Shown: positions 48,361 through 58,839, counted from the stretch's first letter. The stretch is 64,000 bases of DNA from Cryptomeria japonica (GCF_030272615.1 NC_081412.1:539673835-539737834), one strand, 5' to 3'. Notes: generated by a model from the sequence alone, not told the origin. Made by a program: numbers and translations.

Positions 48361-48383
48361 AAAATGTCTGGACATAGGCAGCC

Positions 48384-48390
48384 TATAAAG
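48384..48390 (+). promoter_or_regulatory. TATA box of NLR C
   Basis: TATAAAG lies 63 bases before the ATG at 48,453. The block AAGCACTCAATGCTTGCGTC directly after it is conserved upstream of NLR A, where the TATA itself has been replaced by the Gypsy LTR. Confidence 0.6.
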
Positions 48391-48452
48391 CACTCAATGC
48401 TTGCGTCCGAACTAGAGAAACGTTTTTCTAATCTCGCTTGCATTCACCTACC

Positions 48453-50440
48453 ATGGGCGGCTATTTCTCCAAGAAGCCGCCCCAGCCCCAGTCCTCGCCT
48501 CCGCCCCTCAGCCTCAACCTCAGCCACCGCCTCAACCTCAAACTCAGCCTCAGCCTCAGCCTGCACCTCAACCTCAACCTCAGCCCCGGCCTACCCATCA
48601 ACCTCAGCTTTGTAATCACAACTCGAAATTTGGGTGTGACAGATATGCTCAAGGACGGCCTTGCACGTCGTGAGCATAGTGTGGGTACTCTATCCAACAA
48701 AGATACTCTCCAAATATTGTTCAGAGATTGCATTCCTGATAATGCCATAGACACAGACGGAAAGAACGTGCAAAAAACAATTCAGATTTGTCCTGGGATT
48801 CCGTTGGTCTTAGAAATTGTTGCTGCTCGTTTGCGCATGCAGAACTACGTGGTAGAGAGGTTTACGCAAATATTTGAAGCTTTGGAGCCAGGAAAAGATG
48901 TCAAGGAAGAAAATCTGACCGAACGTCTTGTCAATTTTGTGTATGATAAGTTGGAAACCTCTACACAAGAAGCGTTTCTGGATATTTGCTGCTTCTTTGT
49001 TAGCTGTAGTCGCCACGATGTGGAGTACATTGTTGGAGCTGAGGAGATCACACATCTGGAAGAAGCAGCTTTGTTCAAGACGTCCGACACAGGCAACGTG
49101 GTTGTTCATGATATCATCCGAGCAAAACCGCTGAATATGTCTGAATCCAGTAGAATTATGGATATGCAATCCTGGGTCGATGTTGTAAGCGAAAATCAGG
49201 CATGTCTTTGCATTTATTTACTAATACAAAGTAGAAATCTAATGAGCAGTACTAGATTAATGAGATATACCATATCTTATCAGAGGCTCGACCAAATATA
49301 GGAGTTTGGCTTAGCAAGGAAGAGGATGAACCTTCGTACGAACTTGATGACAAGCACATTTTTTCAATGAAAAAATCGTTGAGAGCTCTGGCATTGGGGA
49401 ACTAGATAAAAGTATCACGGCCAGCCCAAAAGACACCAAAATTTAAAGAACTGAGATTTCTCCGACTTGGTGGCGACATCTCTGGTTTATGGCAAGTGAA
49501 TTTGGAGTCTCTTGAGCGGTTGGCCGTGTACCATGGCCCTATCTTTAAGGATGGTGTGAATTTTTCTAAGGCAAGTCCTTCGCCATTTCCTGTAATTTAT
49601 TATGCTTAATTGTTTGGTTAGATCTGGGAAAAATTCATAAGAATGGAATTAAAATGTGGATGCAGCTACCCAAGAAGTTACGTGTTATGAAAGCCACTGC
49701 ACAGTCTGAAGAATCTGCAAAGTCACGGGACTCCATGGCCGTCAACGTCAGCCAAAATTCTTTCTTGGAAGAATTGGATTTGAAAGAACTGAAAAATCTC
49801 CAGAGATTACCAGAATGGCTTGATCACTTAAGTGGCCTCAAGGTTTTGATATTAGATGAATGGGATAAAATGCAGGAGCTGTCCGAGCAGGTATGTGGAC
49901 GGACTTCATTATGTAAACTGAGTATCAGTGGTGGTGCTTCTTTGCAGAATCTGCCAAAACCGTTTGTGGAATTAAGGTCTTTACAGGAGCTGATCTTAAC
50001 AAGCTGCAAGCAATTGGAAGAATTGCCCTCAACTTTTGTAGACCTGAATTCTCTAAAATATTTGAATCTAGCAGAGTGTGTTGTCTTAAACATTGCCTTC
50101 TAGGTTTGGGCAACTGCGTTAAAGAGGTTGAACCTGCAGACATTTGATCTTAAAGAGTTGCCTTCTAGCTTTGGGGACCTTAGCTCTTTAGTAGAGTTAA
50201 AACTGTCCGGTTGTCTGGAGCTAAAGGAATTGCCCGTTAGCTTTAGGCAGCTTATTTCTCTAACACATTTAGATTTAAGTAGTTGCAATGAAATTGAAAT
50301 CCTTGCCATCCAGCGTAGGAGAACTTAAATCTCTCGAGTATTTGAACTTATCGGCTTGCTTTTTGTTAGAGAAATTACCTTCTAACCATCTGGCTTCCAA
50401 GCAAGCTAAGTTACGAGTCCTCGTCTTTTAATCAGAGTTC
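48453..50440 (+). pseudogene. NLR pseudogene C (leader fused to NB-ARC)
   Basis: The ATG at 48,453 gives MGGYFSKKPPQPQ, a myristoylation-like start. A CCTCAGCCTCAACC-type repeat follows, read as Leu/Ser/Asn in this frame and as Pro-Gln in another. At about 48,610 it joins NB-ARC in frame just before FVITTRNLGVTDMLK, so the helical exons, P-loop and kinase-2 are lost. The frame stays open through PGIPLVLEIVAARL, AFLDICCFFVSC and VVVHDIIRAK. Later introns have altered donors (GC at 49,200, CT near 49,567). There is a frameshift at 49,298 and a stop at about 49,402. An open LRR frame (49,654-50,103) breaks near 50,095. Remaining LRRs reach about 50,400. Confidence 0.85.
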
Positions 50441-50590
50441 AAGCTCTAATGTTGTATTTATCCACTGTCAGTAGGGCAGAAATGTGTATGTATATGATGT
50501 CAGCTTGTGCTCTTTAATATATTCTTACAATTTTCTCAACGTTGTGGGTGGGCCCTTTGAACGGGGAAATTTTTCCTCTATTTCTTGTTA
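50441..50590. other. 3' flank of NLR C
   Basis: Matches the 3' flank of NLR A (AGGGCAGAAATG, ATATGATGTCAGC, TTGTTA). Confidence 0.6.
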
Positions 50591-51922
50591 CACCGAAGGC
50601 GTCTCTTATATGAGATGCGTCGGTTGACTTTGCAAACCAATGGTTCGTAGTCTCTTAGAACCATGCAAGACCATTCAAGACTTTCCTGCCATTAGATTTG
50701 TCATCTCATATTTCGATGCAGTCTTTGACGATGACAATGGATTTGTCAGTGTTCTCCTGTCTAGCTGTTGTACACATGCCATTTTATATAGTTGTCTACT
50801 AAAAGAAAATTCATTATTTATTTTGGTTATCCCAAGGCCATGAATTACGCTCTGCACAATGCAATGGCTCATATTTCTATCCGTAGCTCAATCACTCATG
50901 TACATGTACTTAAGATATCGAAAATCTACAATGAGAGATGACAATTGACGCGAGTCATAATGTTAATAACTACGCGTGACTTATTAGTTGAATAGCAGAG
51001 AGGGCTAAAATTTGACAGTATAGAAGAGAGGAGAGTGTCGTACATAATTATGTGTCGACTTTTCTATAGTTGCGGAGAGATTCATATAATAAGAATACCA
51101 TGCAATTTCCCTCTGCTTGTCTGAACGCTCTTTTATCAAGTTTAAAATTCCATGGATGAAATAATGTCATTTGACTGCTAAAATTGCTGTTTGTTCTCAG
51201 CGCTTTCTACATTTGTTCTCGATGCTGATACTGTGAACATTTCAGATTACCATAAGTCAAAACAAGACGAGCTAATTAGAGTGTTAAGAAATGATCGCTT
51301 GATTTAGCGTGTAAGGGTAATATGTGCGTGTACATGGGTTATAATGTTGTTAAGCAAAAGTCTTTAAAAATTTATTAGGATTTTTTTATTAATTACGAAA
51401 GACGACTTACCTATCTACCTGATGGAATCTAGGAAAGAATCATCATTCGATATATTTGAGTCTAATCACAATACTATGATATGATTCAAAGAGTAGAGCT
51501 CTTGAAAACATGTGGTTCTAGAATAGCTAAACTAAACAATGGTTAGGAAAATAAAGGATTTTTTATAGTCCATGATGCCAACAATCTATATATGGCCTTA
51601 CATATGGGTTAGAGCAATATGGGAATAACCCGTACTCCTTGCGGGAGACACCTAATTATGCTACAAATGAGGCATACATACCTTACCTCCTTGTGGAATT
51701 TAAACTTGTGAGCTCTCTTTCAAAAGCACAAGTTCTCCACCACTAGACCAACTCTCCAAGATAAACCCTAAAAGTAAATAACTAACCTGTAGAAGGGGTA
51801 GAACTGTTTCTAGAGATCCAATGCCAAAGACAATGAGAGGGAAATTTGTGGATGTGAGATTTATCCATGCATATAGACACATTGCATTAAAGTTCTTGTT
51901 TGACAATTGACAAATTTATTGT

Positions 51923-51925
<3 letters not shown>

Positions 51926-52011
<86 letters not shown>
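51926..52011. repeat. (CT)43 microsatellite
   Basis: 86 uninterrupted bases of CT. Confidence 0.97.
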
Positions 52012-52013
<2 letters not shown>

Positions 52014-52855
52014 GTTTATATGCCTCTTTATTTATCTTTCTAAATCTTTCTCCCTCTCCCCCTCTCTATATCTCCTTATATCTCTAACTTTTGATCACCT
52101 TATCTCACTATATATCTGATCTCTATCTCTCCCTCTTCCCCTTACTCTATATTGAGCTCTATCTCTCCCTCTATCTTCATCTCTACCTCTATAGTCCTCT
52201 CCCTCTTCTATATCTCCTTATACCTCTAACTCTCTACTACCCTCTCTCACCATCTATATCTCTCTATCTCTCTCAATCCCTCTTTCTCTCTTTCCTCTAT
52301 CTTTATCTCTACCTCTATCTTTTTCTCCCCCCTCTATCTTTAGACATGTCTCCCTCTCTCTTTCCATATCTCTTTATCTTCATCTCTACCTCTATCTCCT
52401 CATGTACACCTCCCCCCTCTCTCTCTAACCCTATATATCTATATCTCTTTGGCTTTATAGCTTTATCTTTCCATATATCTTCTCCCATTTCTCCCTCTAT
52501 CTCTATCTCATTATCTCTCAAACTCTCTCTACCCCCATATCTCTATATATCTCTATCTTTATATTTTTTTTTTATCTCTTCATCTCTCATTCTCTCCTCT
52601 CTCCTCTATATATTTATCTTTACAATCTCTATCTACCCCTATTTTCCCCCTCTTTATCTTTCCCTTCACCTATATATACCTCTCCTTTTCCATCTCCTTC
52701 TCCATATCCATCTATATCTCTATCTTACTCTCTATCTCTATTTACTTACCTCCCTCTCCATCTCTTTCTCAATATTGACCCCTCTATTTCTACCTCTCTC
52801 TATCCCTATTTCTTTGGTATCCTCTCTCTCATTCTCGCCCTCTCCCTCGATTGCA
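52012..52855. repeat. degenerate CT-rich polypyrimidine tract
   Basis: About 840 bases follow the (CT)n, built from CTCTATCTCT, CCCTCTC and TATATCTC-like units; purines are nearly all single A residues. The 258-codon frame across it is a composition artefact. Confidence 0.92.
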
Positions 52856-53080
52856 AACATAACATGAATCCATTGGTAATGAAGGATGATTATGTTCTTT
52901 ATTCAAATGTTTTGTTTAAGTCATCCTCGGATCTATAGTAAGAGGATGCTTCTCTATTGGGACCTTTGTTGCACAAACAACATCATTTATTAAATGTATG
53001 CAAAAAATAGACCACTTTTTTTTTAGTTGAGCTTCCACACCTATTCGACATACCCAATGCACACTAAAGTGCGATTGTTA

Positions 53081-53660
53081 GTCATATTTTTGTTGAGAAC
53101 TGTTCAGAATTAGACACAGGATGAATTTGAAGAATGATTAAAAATATTGTTTATTGACTTAGACTATTGGATGATGACATGCTCCATATATTTTTCATTA
53201 TCATTTAATTGTATGGTTGGTTTTATTTGATAGTAAATTTTTTAAAAATATTTAATTTAGAACATAATTTTATATCATTTATATTTTTAAGAAACATAAA
53301 AAGAATAATGAAATTGAAAAATTTAAATAATGCATGGAGGATATATAACATAAAATTGTTTCATTGTTTTCATTCTTCATTACAATCTTGAAATATATTA
53401 TTTTATATTCATATTCAGGAATATAATTGAAACTTACAACTGCCTATGAATAAATAACTAATTTCACTAATCTTCGTTATCCTTCATTATCCCAAGAGAA
53501 AAAATTCTTATTATTTCATCCTTTGTCCCCTATAATAAATATTTTGAAGAAAATCTCTAGAATATGTGTTGCAACACTTGCTTGACTTAGGCCCTCTCCA
53601 TAGCCATCTCGTGAGAAAAAAAGGTGAATCTGCATTCTCTATTCATTTATGCAATCACCA
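53081..53660. other. continuation of NLR C 3' flank, no gene
   Basis: TTTTTGTTGAGAACTGTTCA corresponds to 33,905-33,930 downstream of NLR A. Beyond about 53,250 nothing is recognised. Confidence 0.5.
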
Positions 53661-53667
53661 TGCAATC

Positions 53668-53830
53668 AAGGATGATCAAATTACAAGTAACCATTCTAAG
53701 TCACTCTCTCAATGATCACTCCAATATAAGATGATCAAACTATAGTTGACCATCATGAGTCACTCTATTGATGCTCACTCCAACCAAAGATTATCAAACT
53801 ATAGTTGAACATTATGAGTCACTCTACTGG
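53668..53830. repeat. ~60-bp tandem repeat, three copies
   Basis: The unit contains GATGATCAAACTATAGTTGA, CATGAGTCACTCT and GATGCTCACTCCAA. The copies differ at several sites. Confidence 0.8.
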
Positions 53831-54439
53831 TGCTGACACCAAATCATGACCATACATGGTTATCTCTTCTCTTTCTACATGTCAAAAATCTAGAACCTAC
53901 AATCTAGATAATCCCAAGACATGCCTCACAGTCCATCTAGGATTCTATAGTATATAGCACCAAACAATGTTCGTTAATCTTAAATATTAATGTGCAACTA
54001 ATTTAGTGAGAAAAAAGTTGCTTTGGAAAAAATTAATCTACACACATAAAAAAGTTATTAATTTCAATGCAATGTCTTTGATTAGCAATGGGAGATAGAA
54101 ATATATGGTTTAGATGATATAAAAGATCAAATGAATGATTTGAACCCCAAAAATGCACAAGGGTTCACTTGGGTAAAGGAGCTAAAACATAGCATAGAGG
54201 TGGGGAAAAAAAAAAAGCTTAGTGACAAAAGTATCACTCTATTACTATGGATTATACTTTTCTTATAGGTGCAAAAATTTATTTATAGGTGAATATAACA
54301 ACAAAGAAGGGAAAAAAAGACCCAAATGCAAGAAATGGATCTTATATCTGGATCTCCATCATACCTTCGTTAGAGCAATAAGATGATGAATACGCAACCA
54401 ATAAGCTTTAGAAGTCTTCAATGGCCTCCAAAGATCATC
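53831..54439. other. no gene recognised
   Basis: AT-rich sequence; it may be the far end of the Gypsy LTR that lies to the right. Confidence 0.4.
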
Positions 54440-55035
54440 TTTATGTTTTGTTTATGTTGATGTAGGGGAAATCATTTGTTACACATATGTGAGCACACCT
54501 TTGGAAGAGAGGAAATGAGAGATGTGCCCTCTCACCCATGAAAGAAGACATCTAGTGCAAAAGGAAAAGATGACAAGTGTCTCATCAATTACATATGTAG
54601 AAGAGTGGAGGAAGGCATGTGACTTCTCACACTTATGTGAGAGTTACATGGCTTAAATATAAGGTGAGGATTTTCTTGATCAAATGGATATCAAGATTTT
54701 GTTGTAGTCTTATAGGATAAGTAAGACTAGGAATTTGATTGATTGAATTAATCACACTCAGTTATTTGCAATGAAAGCTTATTTATTTAATTCATTTTAA
54801 TTGCTAATTGGATTTTGAAGTGGAAAGGGAGAATTGAATAAGTGATTTGCACTTATATGCTCCTTGTGGGATAAGATAATAAGGTTGCATTTAATTTAAT
54901 AAATGGAAATTTATTTAATTAAAGGTTCATGATAGGAAAATGGTGAACTTAAGTAAATAAATGGTTTATTTAATTAATACTTGGGATAACATAAATTTTG
55001 GTGTGGCTAGGTGTGGACAACTTTAGGTGTATACA
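54440..55035 (-). repeat. Gypsy LTR in reverse orientation, probably solo
   Basis: Read on the minus strand it begins TGTATACACCTAAAGTTGTC, then ATTAATTAAATAAACCATTT, the same style as the LTR at 4100 (TGTAGACACCTAAAATTATC). No gag or pol lies next to it. The left boundary is uncertain and could be as far as 53,570. Confidence 0.5.
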
Positions 55036-55037
55036 CA

Positions 55038-56368
55038 CAGAAATCACAAAAGATGCAAGATCCCCTTGCTCCAAACATCATTGACATAATTGAGACATGG
55101 GAGAAGGGATGATGAATGGGGGAAAAGAGAAAAAAAATCTAGGATATTAGATAGAATTGGCTCATCTATGGCAACCACACACTTATAGAAAGAAAATTTT
55201 GAGATTCAAGACTCTTGAATTAAAAAAACCTAAGTACAAAATAATTGAAAATAAAAATTAGTATGAAAAAATTGAGAGAGAAAAAAAGTTAATATTATGA
55301 ATTAAAAGGAAGAAAATGAAATCAAATGATTCTTCAATTCCACAAAAATAAAATAAAGTAGAAATATCACTATAAAGAATATCTCCATTAGAAAATTCAC
55401 TAGTACATCTATACACTTGAAATTACTTTTTTCTTTATCTTCGTAATTGCATAAGACTAAGTCTAGGAAAGTGTCCTTAGAAAGTTATAACAGCATTGGA
55501 ATATGTTGGATATAAGATAGGCTATAGAATGCAATATAGAGATAGTGTACATGATATGTATAAGATATGTGAGATTAGAGATATAGAGAAGAAATAAAGA
55601 TGTATAACAAAATATGTCTAATTAGTCAAGAATATTTATCAGAATTTAAGGCTATATAAAATATTCAAGGTTATCTTTTTCAAATAAAGAGTGTACTTAA
55701 AAAGTAAAGGATTCCATTGTGATCTTGATCTTATTCTTCATATTTAAAATATTTACAATATATATTGCTCACAATAATCTAATCTCAAATTCTAAATATC
55801 TAATTGTTATTAAAATTAATTAATCTCCCTCTCTCAAACATTAATATCCTTTTACTTTAATTATTATTTCTATTTCATTTCTATATTCAAAATATTTTCC
55901 TATTTGTTACTTGATAATATAATTGGAAGGCATATGTAATTTCCTTTAATCATTCATTATATGAATACTCAAAGTTCTTCATTGTTATTTTGCTTTTTAA
56001 CCGTGGTGCCCTACCATCAAGTGTTTCCCTCTTAAATAGTTGCTTGTTCCTTAGTCCTTCCAAGTATATTCTCTTGTATGCTTTTCACCAATACATTTTG
56101 TTCTTATTATTATTAATTAATTTAAGCTTACTTTACCCTAAAACACAAATTGTCTAAATAAAAGCACAAATCTAGAACTTCGAGATTTTATTATTCGATT
56201 CCAATAGTTTGGGAACATACTCTTTATTTTATTGGTTTATAATAGCTGTTAAAGGCCAAATGATATGCTCCTTACATATCGTTCGACAACTGTTAAAGCG
56301 TACTGAATTATGAAATTAAGAAGATGAAGAATAACTTGATCTAGAAACACAATTTAGATCACGATTTA
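55038..56368. repeat. NLR upstream unit 4 with promoter of fragment D
   Basis: Matches units 1-3: GATGCAAGATCCCCTTGCTC, ATGAATTAAAAGGAAGAAAA, TAGTTTGGGAACATACTCTT and GTTCGACAACTGTTAAAG. No gene is present. Confidence 0.7.
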
Positions 56369-56840
56369 GCATGGACTTTCGATACCGCTACCATCACCCA
56401 CGCTGGAAAAGTCTCTTTTAAACCAACAACAATGTGGACGACGTTGATAATTTTGATCTATCTCATCGACGAATTGTTGCGGTCTCTTTTATACAGTGTT
56501 AGTATGGAAGTCACCTTCAAACATAAATATAATAAATGGAGTCAAAACAAGAAAACACTGATAAACAAAAAAAGTAAATGCGAATTTCATGTTTGCATCA
56601 ACATTTACATTTGTTATTAGCATAATATTCTTCTGTGGGCTCATCAGCAGTTGGGCTCCAAGCGCAGTAGAAGCAAGTAATGAAGTTGCTAGACATGGAA
56701 ATAGAAGATAGGTCATCAGAGGCTGTAGTTATTTATGTATTTGGTGGCATAGGAGAGAACACGCTCGCCACTGCTATTCTTACAGGCTTAGATCTCAAGG
56801 ATCATAACTACTTAGAGAAAACCATTCCAACAATGACATA
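56369..56840 (+). pseudogene. NLR fragment D (leader and P-loop region only)
   Basis: The conserved MG start is lost. TTMWTTLIILIYLIDELLRS corresponds to the end of exon 1 of NLR A (INNAGDVDYLIHLIDDLLNR). After a short intron-like gap the sequence resumes at the NB-ARC start: VGSSAVGL, LLDMEIED and AVVIYVFGGIGENTLATAIL. Here the P-loop reads GIGENT in place of GIGKTT. Exons 2-4 are missing, and the fragment ends at about 56,840, just before the LTR at 56,853. Confidence 0.75.
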
Positions 56841-56852
56841 GAATGCATGTAG

Positions 56853-57314
56853 TGTTAATTTAAACAATCATAGAAAAACATATAATCAACACAAATAGAG
56901 AAAGAAAATAACACAACAAAGACACTAGACACAAATTTATAGTGGTTCACCATAAAGGCTGTGTCCACTCTCAAGCATAGAAAACTCTTTATTAATTGTT
57001 ATCAATACATCTCCATATATGGACTGCACGCAATCATTTATACAATCATGTTCAGCTATGAAACCAAGAGTTGAGAGAACGTGAATGCTCATGTGACCAT
57101 TGGACTTCCACTTCAAAACTCATATTGCAACCAAGACCATCGAAGATTTTAACTTTGCCAAACTCTGTTCACAAACAATGTGAGTTAACCTTCTCCATTC
57201 CAAATCAGAAATAATAATTCTTTTGCAAAAGACATCTTCAAATACTACCTTTTTAGGCACAAGCTAATACAATGATTCATGGTCAGAAACACTATGCTTT
57301 GCAGATGCAAAGCA
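56853..57314 (-). repeat. Copia-type LTR (minus orientation)
   Basis: TG at 56,853 and CA at 57,313-57,314 bound a 462-bp segment. The motif ATAGTGGTTCACCATAAAGG is typical of plant Copia LTRs. Just outside the CA end, the minus strand reads GGATGAAGGGGGAGTA, a polypurine tract, so this would be a 3' LTR. No partner LTR is seen. Confidence 0.55.
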
Positions 57315-57398
57315 TACTCCCCCTTCATCCATAGAAGGACCCTTGAATGCAACATCCATAAATCCTGCAAGGTAGCACTTATCAGTTCTATTTTTTTC

Positions 57399-57509
57399 AT
57401 CAACAAGAATTATTTCAAAATATTTGTAGGTTGAATCTTGATTTATCCAGAAGTTCAAAATGCTTAGTCCTTCAACCTCTTGCCCAACTCACTCCTCTGC
57501 CAAATTCAT
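57399..57509 (-). pseudogene. fragment resembling ribosomal protein L15
   Basis: On the minus strand the segment MNLAEE, stop, VGQEVEGLSILNFWINQDS, then TYKYFEIILVD aligns with the conserved SVAEERAGRKLGGLRVLNSY and EDSTYKYYEIILVD of plant L15. About 37 codons remain, with one stop. Downstream codons do not match L15. Such a short exon piece next to a polypurine tract suggests a captured host-gene fragment. The match is from memory, not from a search. Confidence 0.7.
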
Positions 57510-57589
57510 TGAAAGTTCTCAATGCATTTCCTTAAATCTGTTGTCGTCGACCTCCATGTCAGAGCATGAATCCAACTCTTTTGTGTTCT

Positions 57590-57933
57590 CTAAATTTGTG
57601 TGCTCGTCTCTATCTTGTGTTGTGCTAGTTCGGCTGCCCAAGAAAAGGAAAACATGGTAACAAAATTCCAAAAGAACCTAGAGAAAACTTCTGTCAAAAT
57701 TCTCCACTTGTGCAAATCTCCTAGAAGACTCTCATTTTCAACCTTGAGTGCTTTCCAAACTCCTGGGGCTGACAACATTCAAGGAGATTTATGAATTGCT
57801 CATTATTCAATCTAGAGTAATCAACATTAAGTGTATTGCCAAACTCAAAAGCTTTCATACATAGCTCTTCTTGTTTTTTAGTAGTCCGTGGACTTCTTTT
57901 CACTGTTGTCAAGAAACTGTTGTTTCCCTTCAC
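57590..57933 (-). pseudogene. unidentified coding fragment, perhaps captured
   Basis: Two overlapping minus-strand frames read as one broken sequence: ELCMKAFEFGNTLNVDYSRL, NNEQFINLLECCQPQEFGKH and SRLKMRV, then GDLHKWRILTEVFSRFFWNF. The composition looks like real protein. I do not recognise the family. It lies between the L15-like and tubulin-like pieces. Confidence 0.4.
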
Positions 57934-58094
57934 AAAACACCACTATTCCATAATAATTGTTGACAACTGCAACATTTGTAGTCACTTCTTCCACAGATTC
58001 CTACTATTCGCTCCTCTGCCGAGACATTGATAGATCCATCCTATAATGGGATGCTATGTACCTATCAAATGACTCCTCACACCATTTCTATTAC

Positions 58095-58153
58095 ACACTA
58101 TCCACGGTGTCAGGCTCCAAATCCATGAGCATACCATAGGGAACAAAGCACCC
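58095..58153 (-). pseudogene. fragment resembling beta-tubulin
   Basis: The minus strand reads GCFVPYGMLMDLEPDTVDSV, which matches the beta-tubulin block [20 protein letters not shown] at 14 of 20 positions. Flanking codons on both sides do not match tubulin. Only about 20 codons are preserved. Confidence 0.65.
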
Positions 58154-58394
58154 ACAATCATCAAAGCAAGGAGTTGAACCACTTGAACTAATCTTCCACA
58201 CATCACCTCCGCCCATCCTACCGTTAGCAGGATGCACATGATTTTCTATGGGCCAAGCATGACCTCTTCCATCCACAAGATCTATTTGCAATTTGTTTGG
58301 GCCAAAATCATTGGGCGAGTGACATCTAAGGCCTTGACCCTATGAATTCTTTTCATCGAAGACGATCTTCTCACTATTATATAGAGGGGTGTTT

Positions 58395-58690
58395 TAAGAC
58401 AATTTTTGAGGAAATTGTCTCAACTTGAGACAAAAAAAAAGTTTGGTATTGTCTTAAAAAATGTCTTTAACCAAGTGTCTTAAACTATCGTCTTTAAAAT
58501 TGTCTCTAAAGAGATGATATAAAACATAATTTCTTGTCTTTATAGAGACAATTTGCGTTTAAAGACAAATTGTCTCTCTAGAGACAATAGTTAGGATTAA
58601 AATCATATTGTCTATCGAGAGACGATATGCCTTTAGAGAGAATACCACTTTTGTCTCTCTAGAGATGATATAAAACAATGAATTTTAAAA
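58395..58690. repeat. subterminal-type repeats with TTGTCTCT..AGAGACAA palindromes
   Basis: At least ten copies of GTCTCT/AGAGAC units occur in both orientations, such as AATTGTCTCTCTAGAGACAA at about 58,570. Arrays of short inverted units like this are common near the ends of CACTA-type DNA transposons, but no CACTA terminus is clear here. Confidence 0.6.
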
Positions 58691-58759
58691 AATAGCTCAC
58701 TATTCAGATAAATCAATATTGTTAAATATACATTACAATATCATTGATTAATTCATGTT

Positions 58760-58830
58760 AGGGCATGATGGAATTGAACCACCATCCTCCTGCTTGTAAA
58801 GCAGGCACTCTTCCATTGAGCTAGCACCCT
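58760..58830 (-). tRNA. tRNA-Val(UAC)-like gene or pseudogene
   Basis: A 71-nt cloverleaf can be drawn on the minus strand. The acceptor is AGGGTGC/ATGCCCT (two wobbles, one mismatch at the inner pair). The D arm is GCTC/GAGT. The anticodon stem is CCTGC/GCAGG with loop TTTACAA (anticodon UAC). The T arm is GGTGG/CCATC with loop TTCAATT. Box A (TAGCTCAATGG) and box B (GGTTCAATTCC) are close to consensus. No CCA is encoded. The GGGTGCTAGCTCA...TTTACAAGCAGG pattern recalls bacterial or organellar Val tRNAs, so it may be organelle-derived. Confidence 0.6.
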
Positions 58831-58839
58831 TTAAAGGAT

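Larger units (their letters stand above)
50591..53074. mobile_element. 2.5-kb insertion of unknown class in the 3' flank of NLR C
   Basis: The flank of NLR A is continuous across this point. In C it is split, with TTGTTA on both sides (50,585-50,590 and 53,075-53,080), which suggests a 6-bp target duplication. No terminal repeats and no coding domain are visible. About a third of it is the polypyrimidine tract at 51,926-52,855. The class is unknown. Confidence 0.5.

Noticed and set aside
52091-52867. 258-codon open frame
   Set aside because: It lies wholly in the CT-rich tract; the Leu/Ser/Ile/Tyr/Pro composition follows from CTCTAT repeats.
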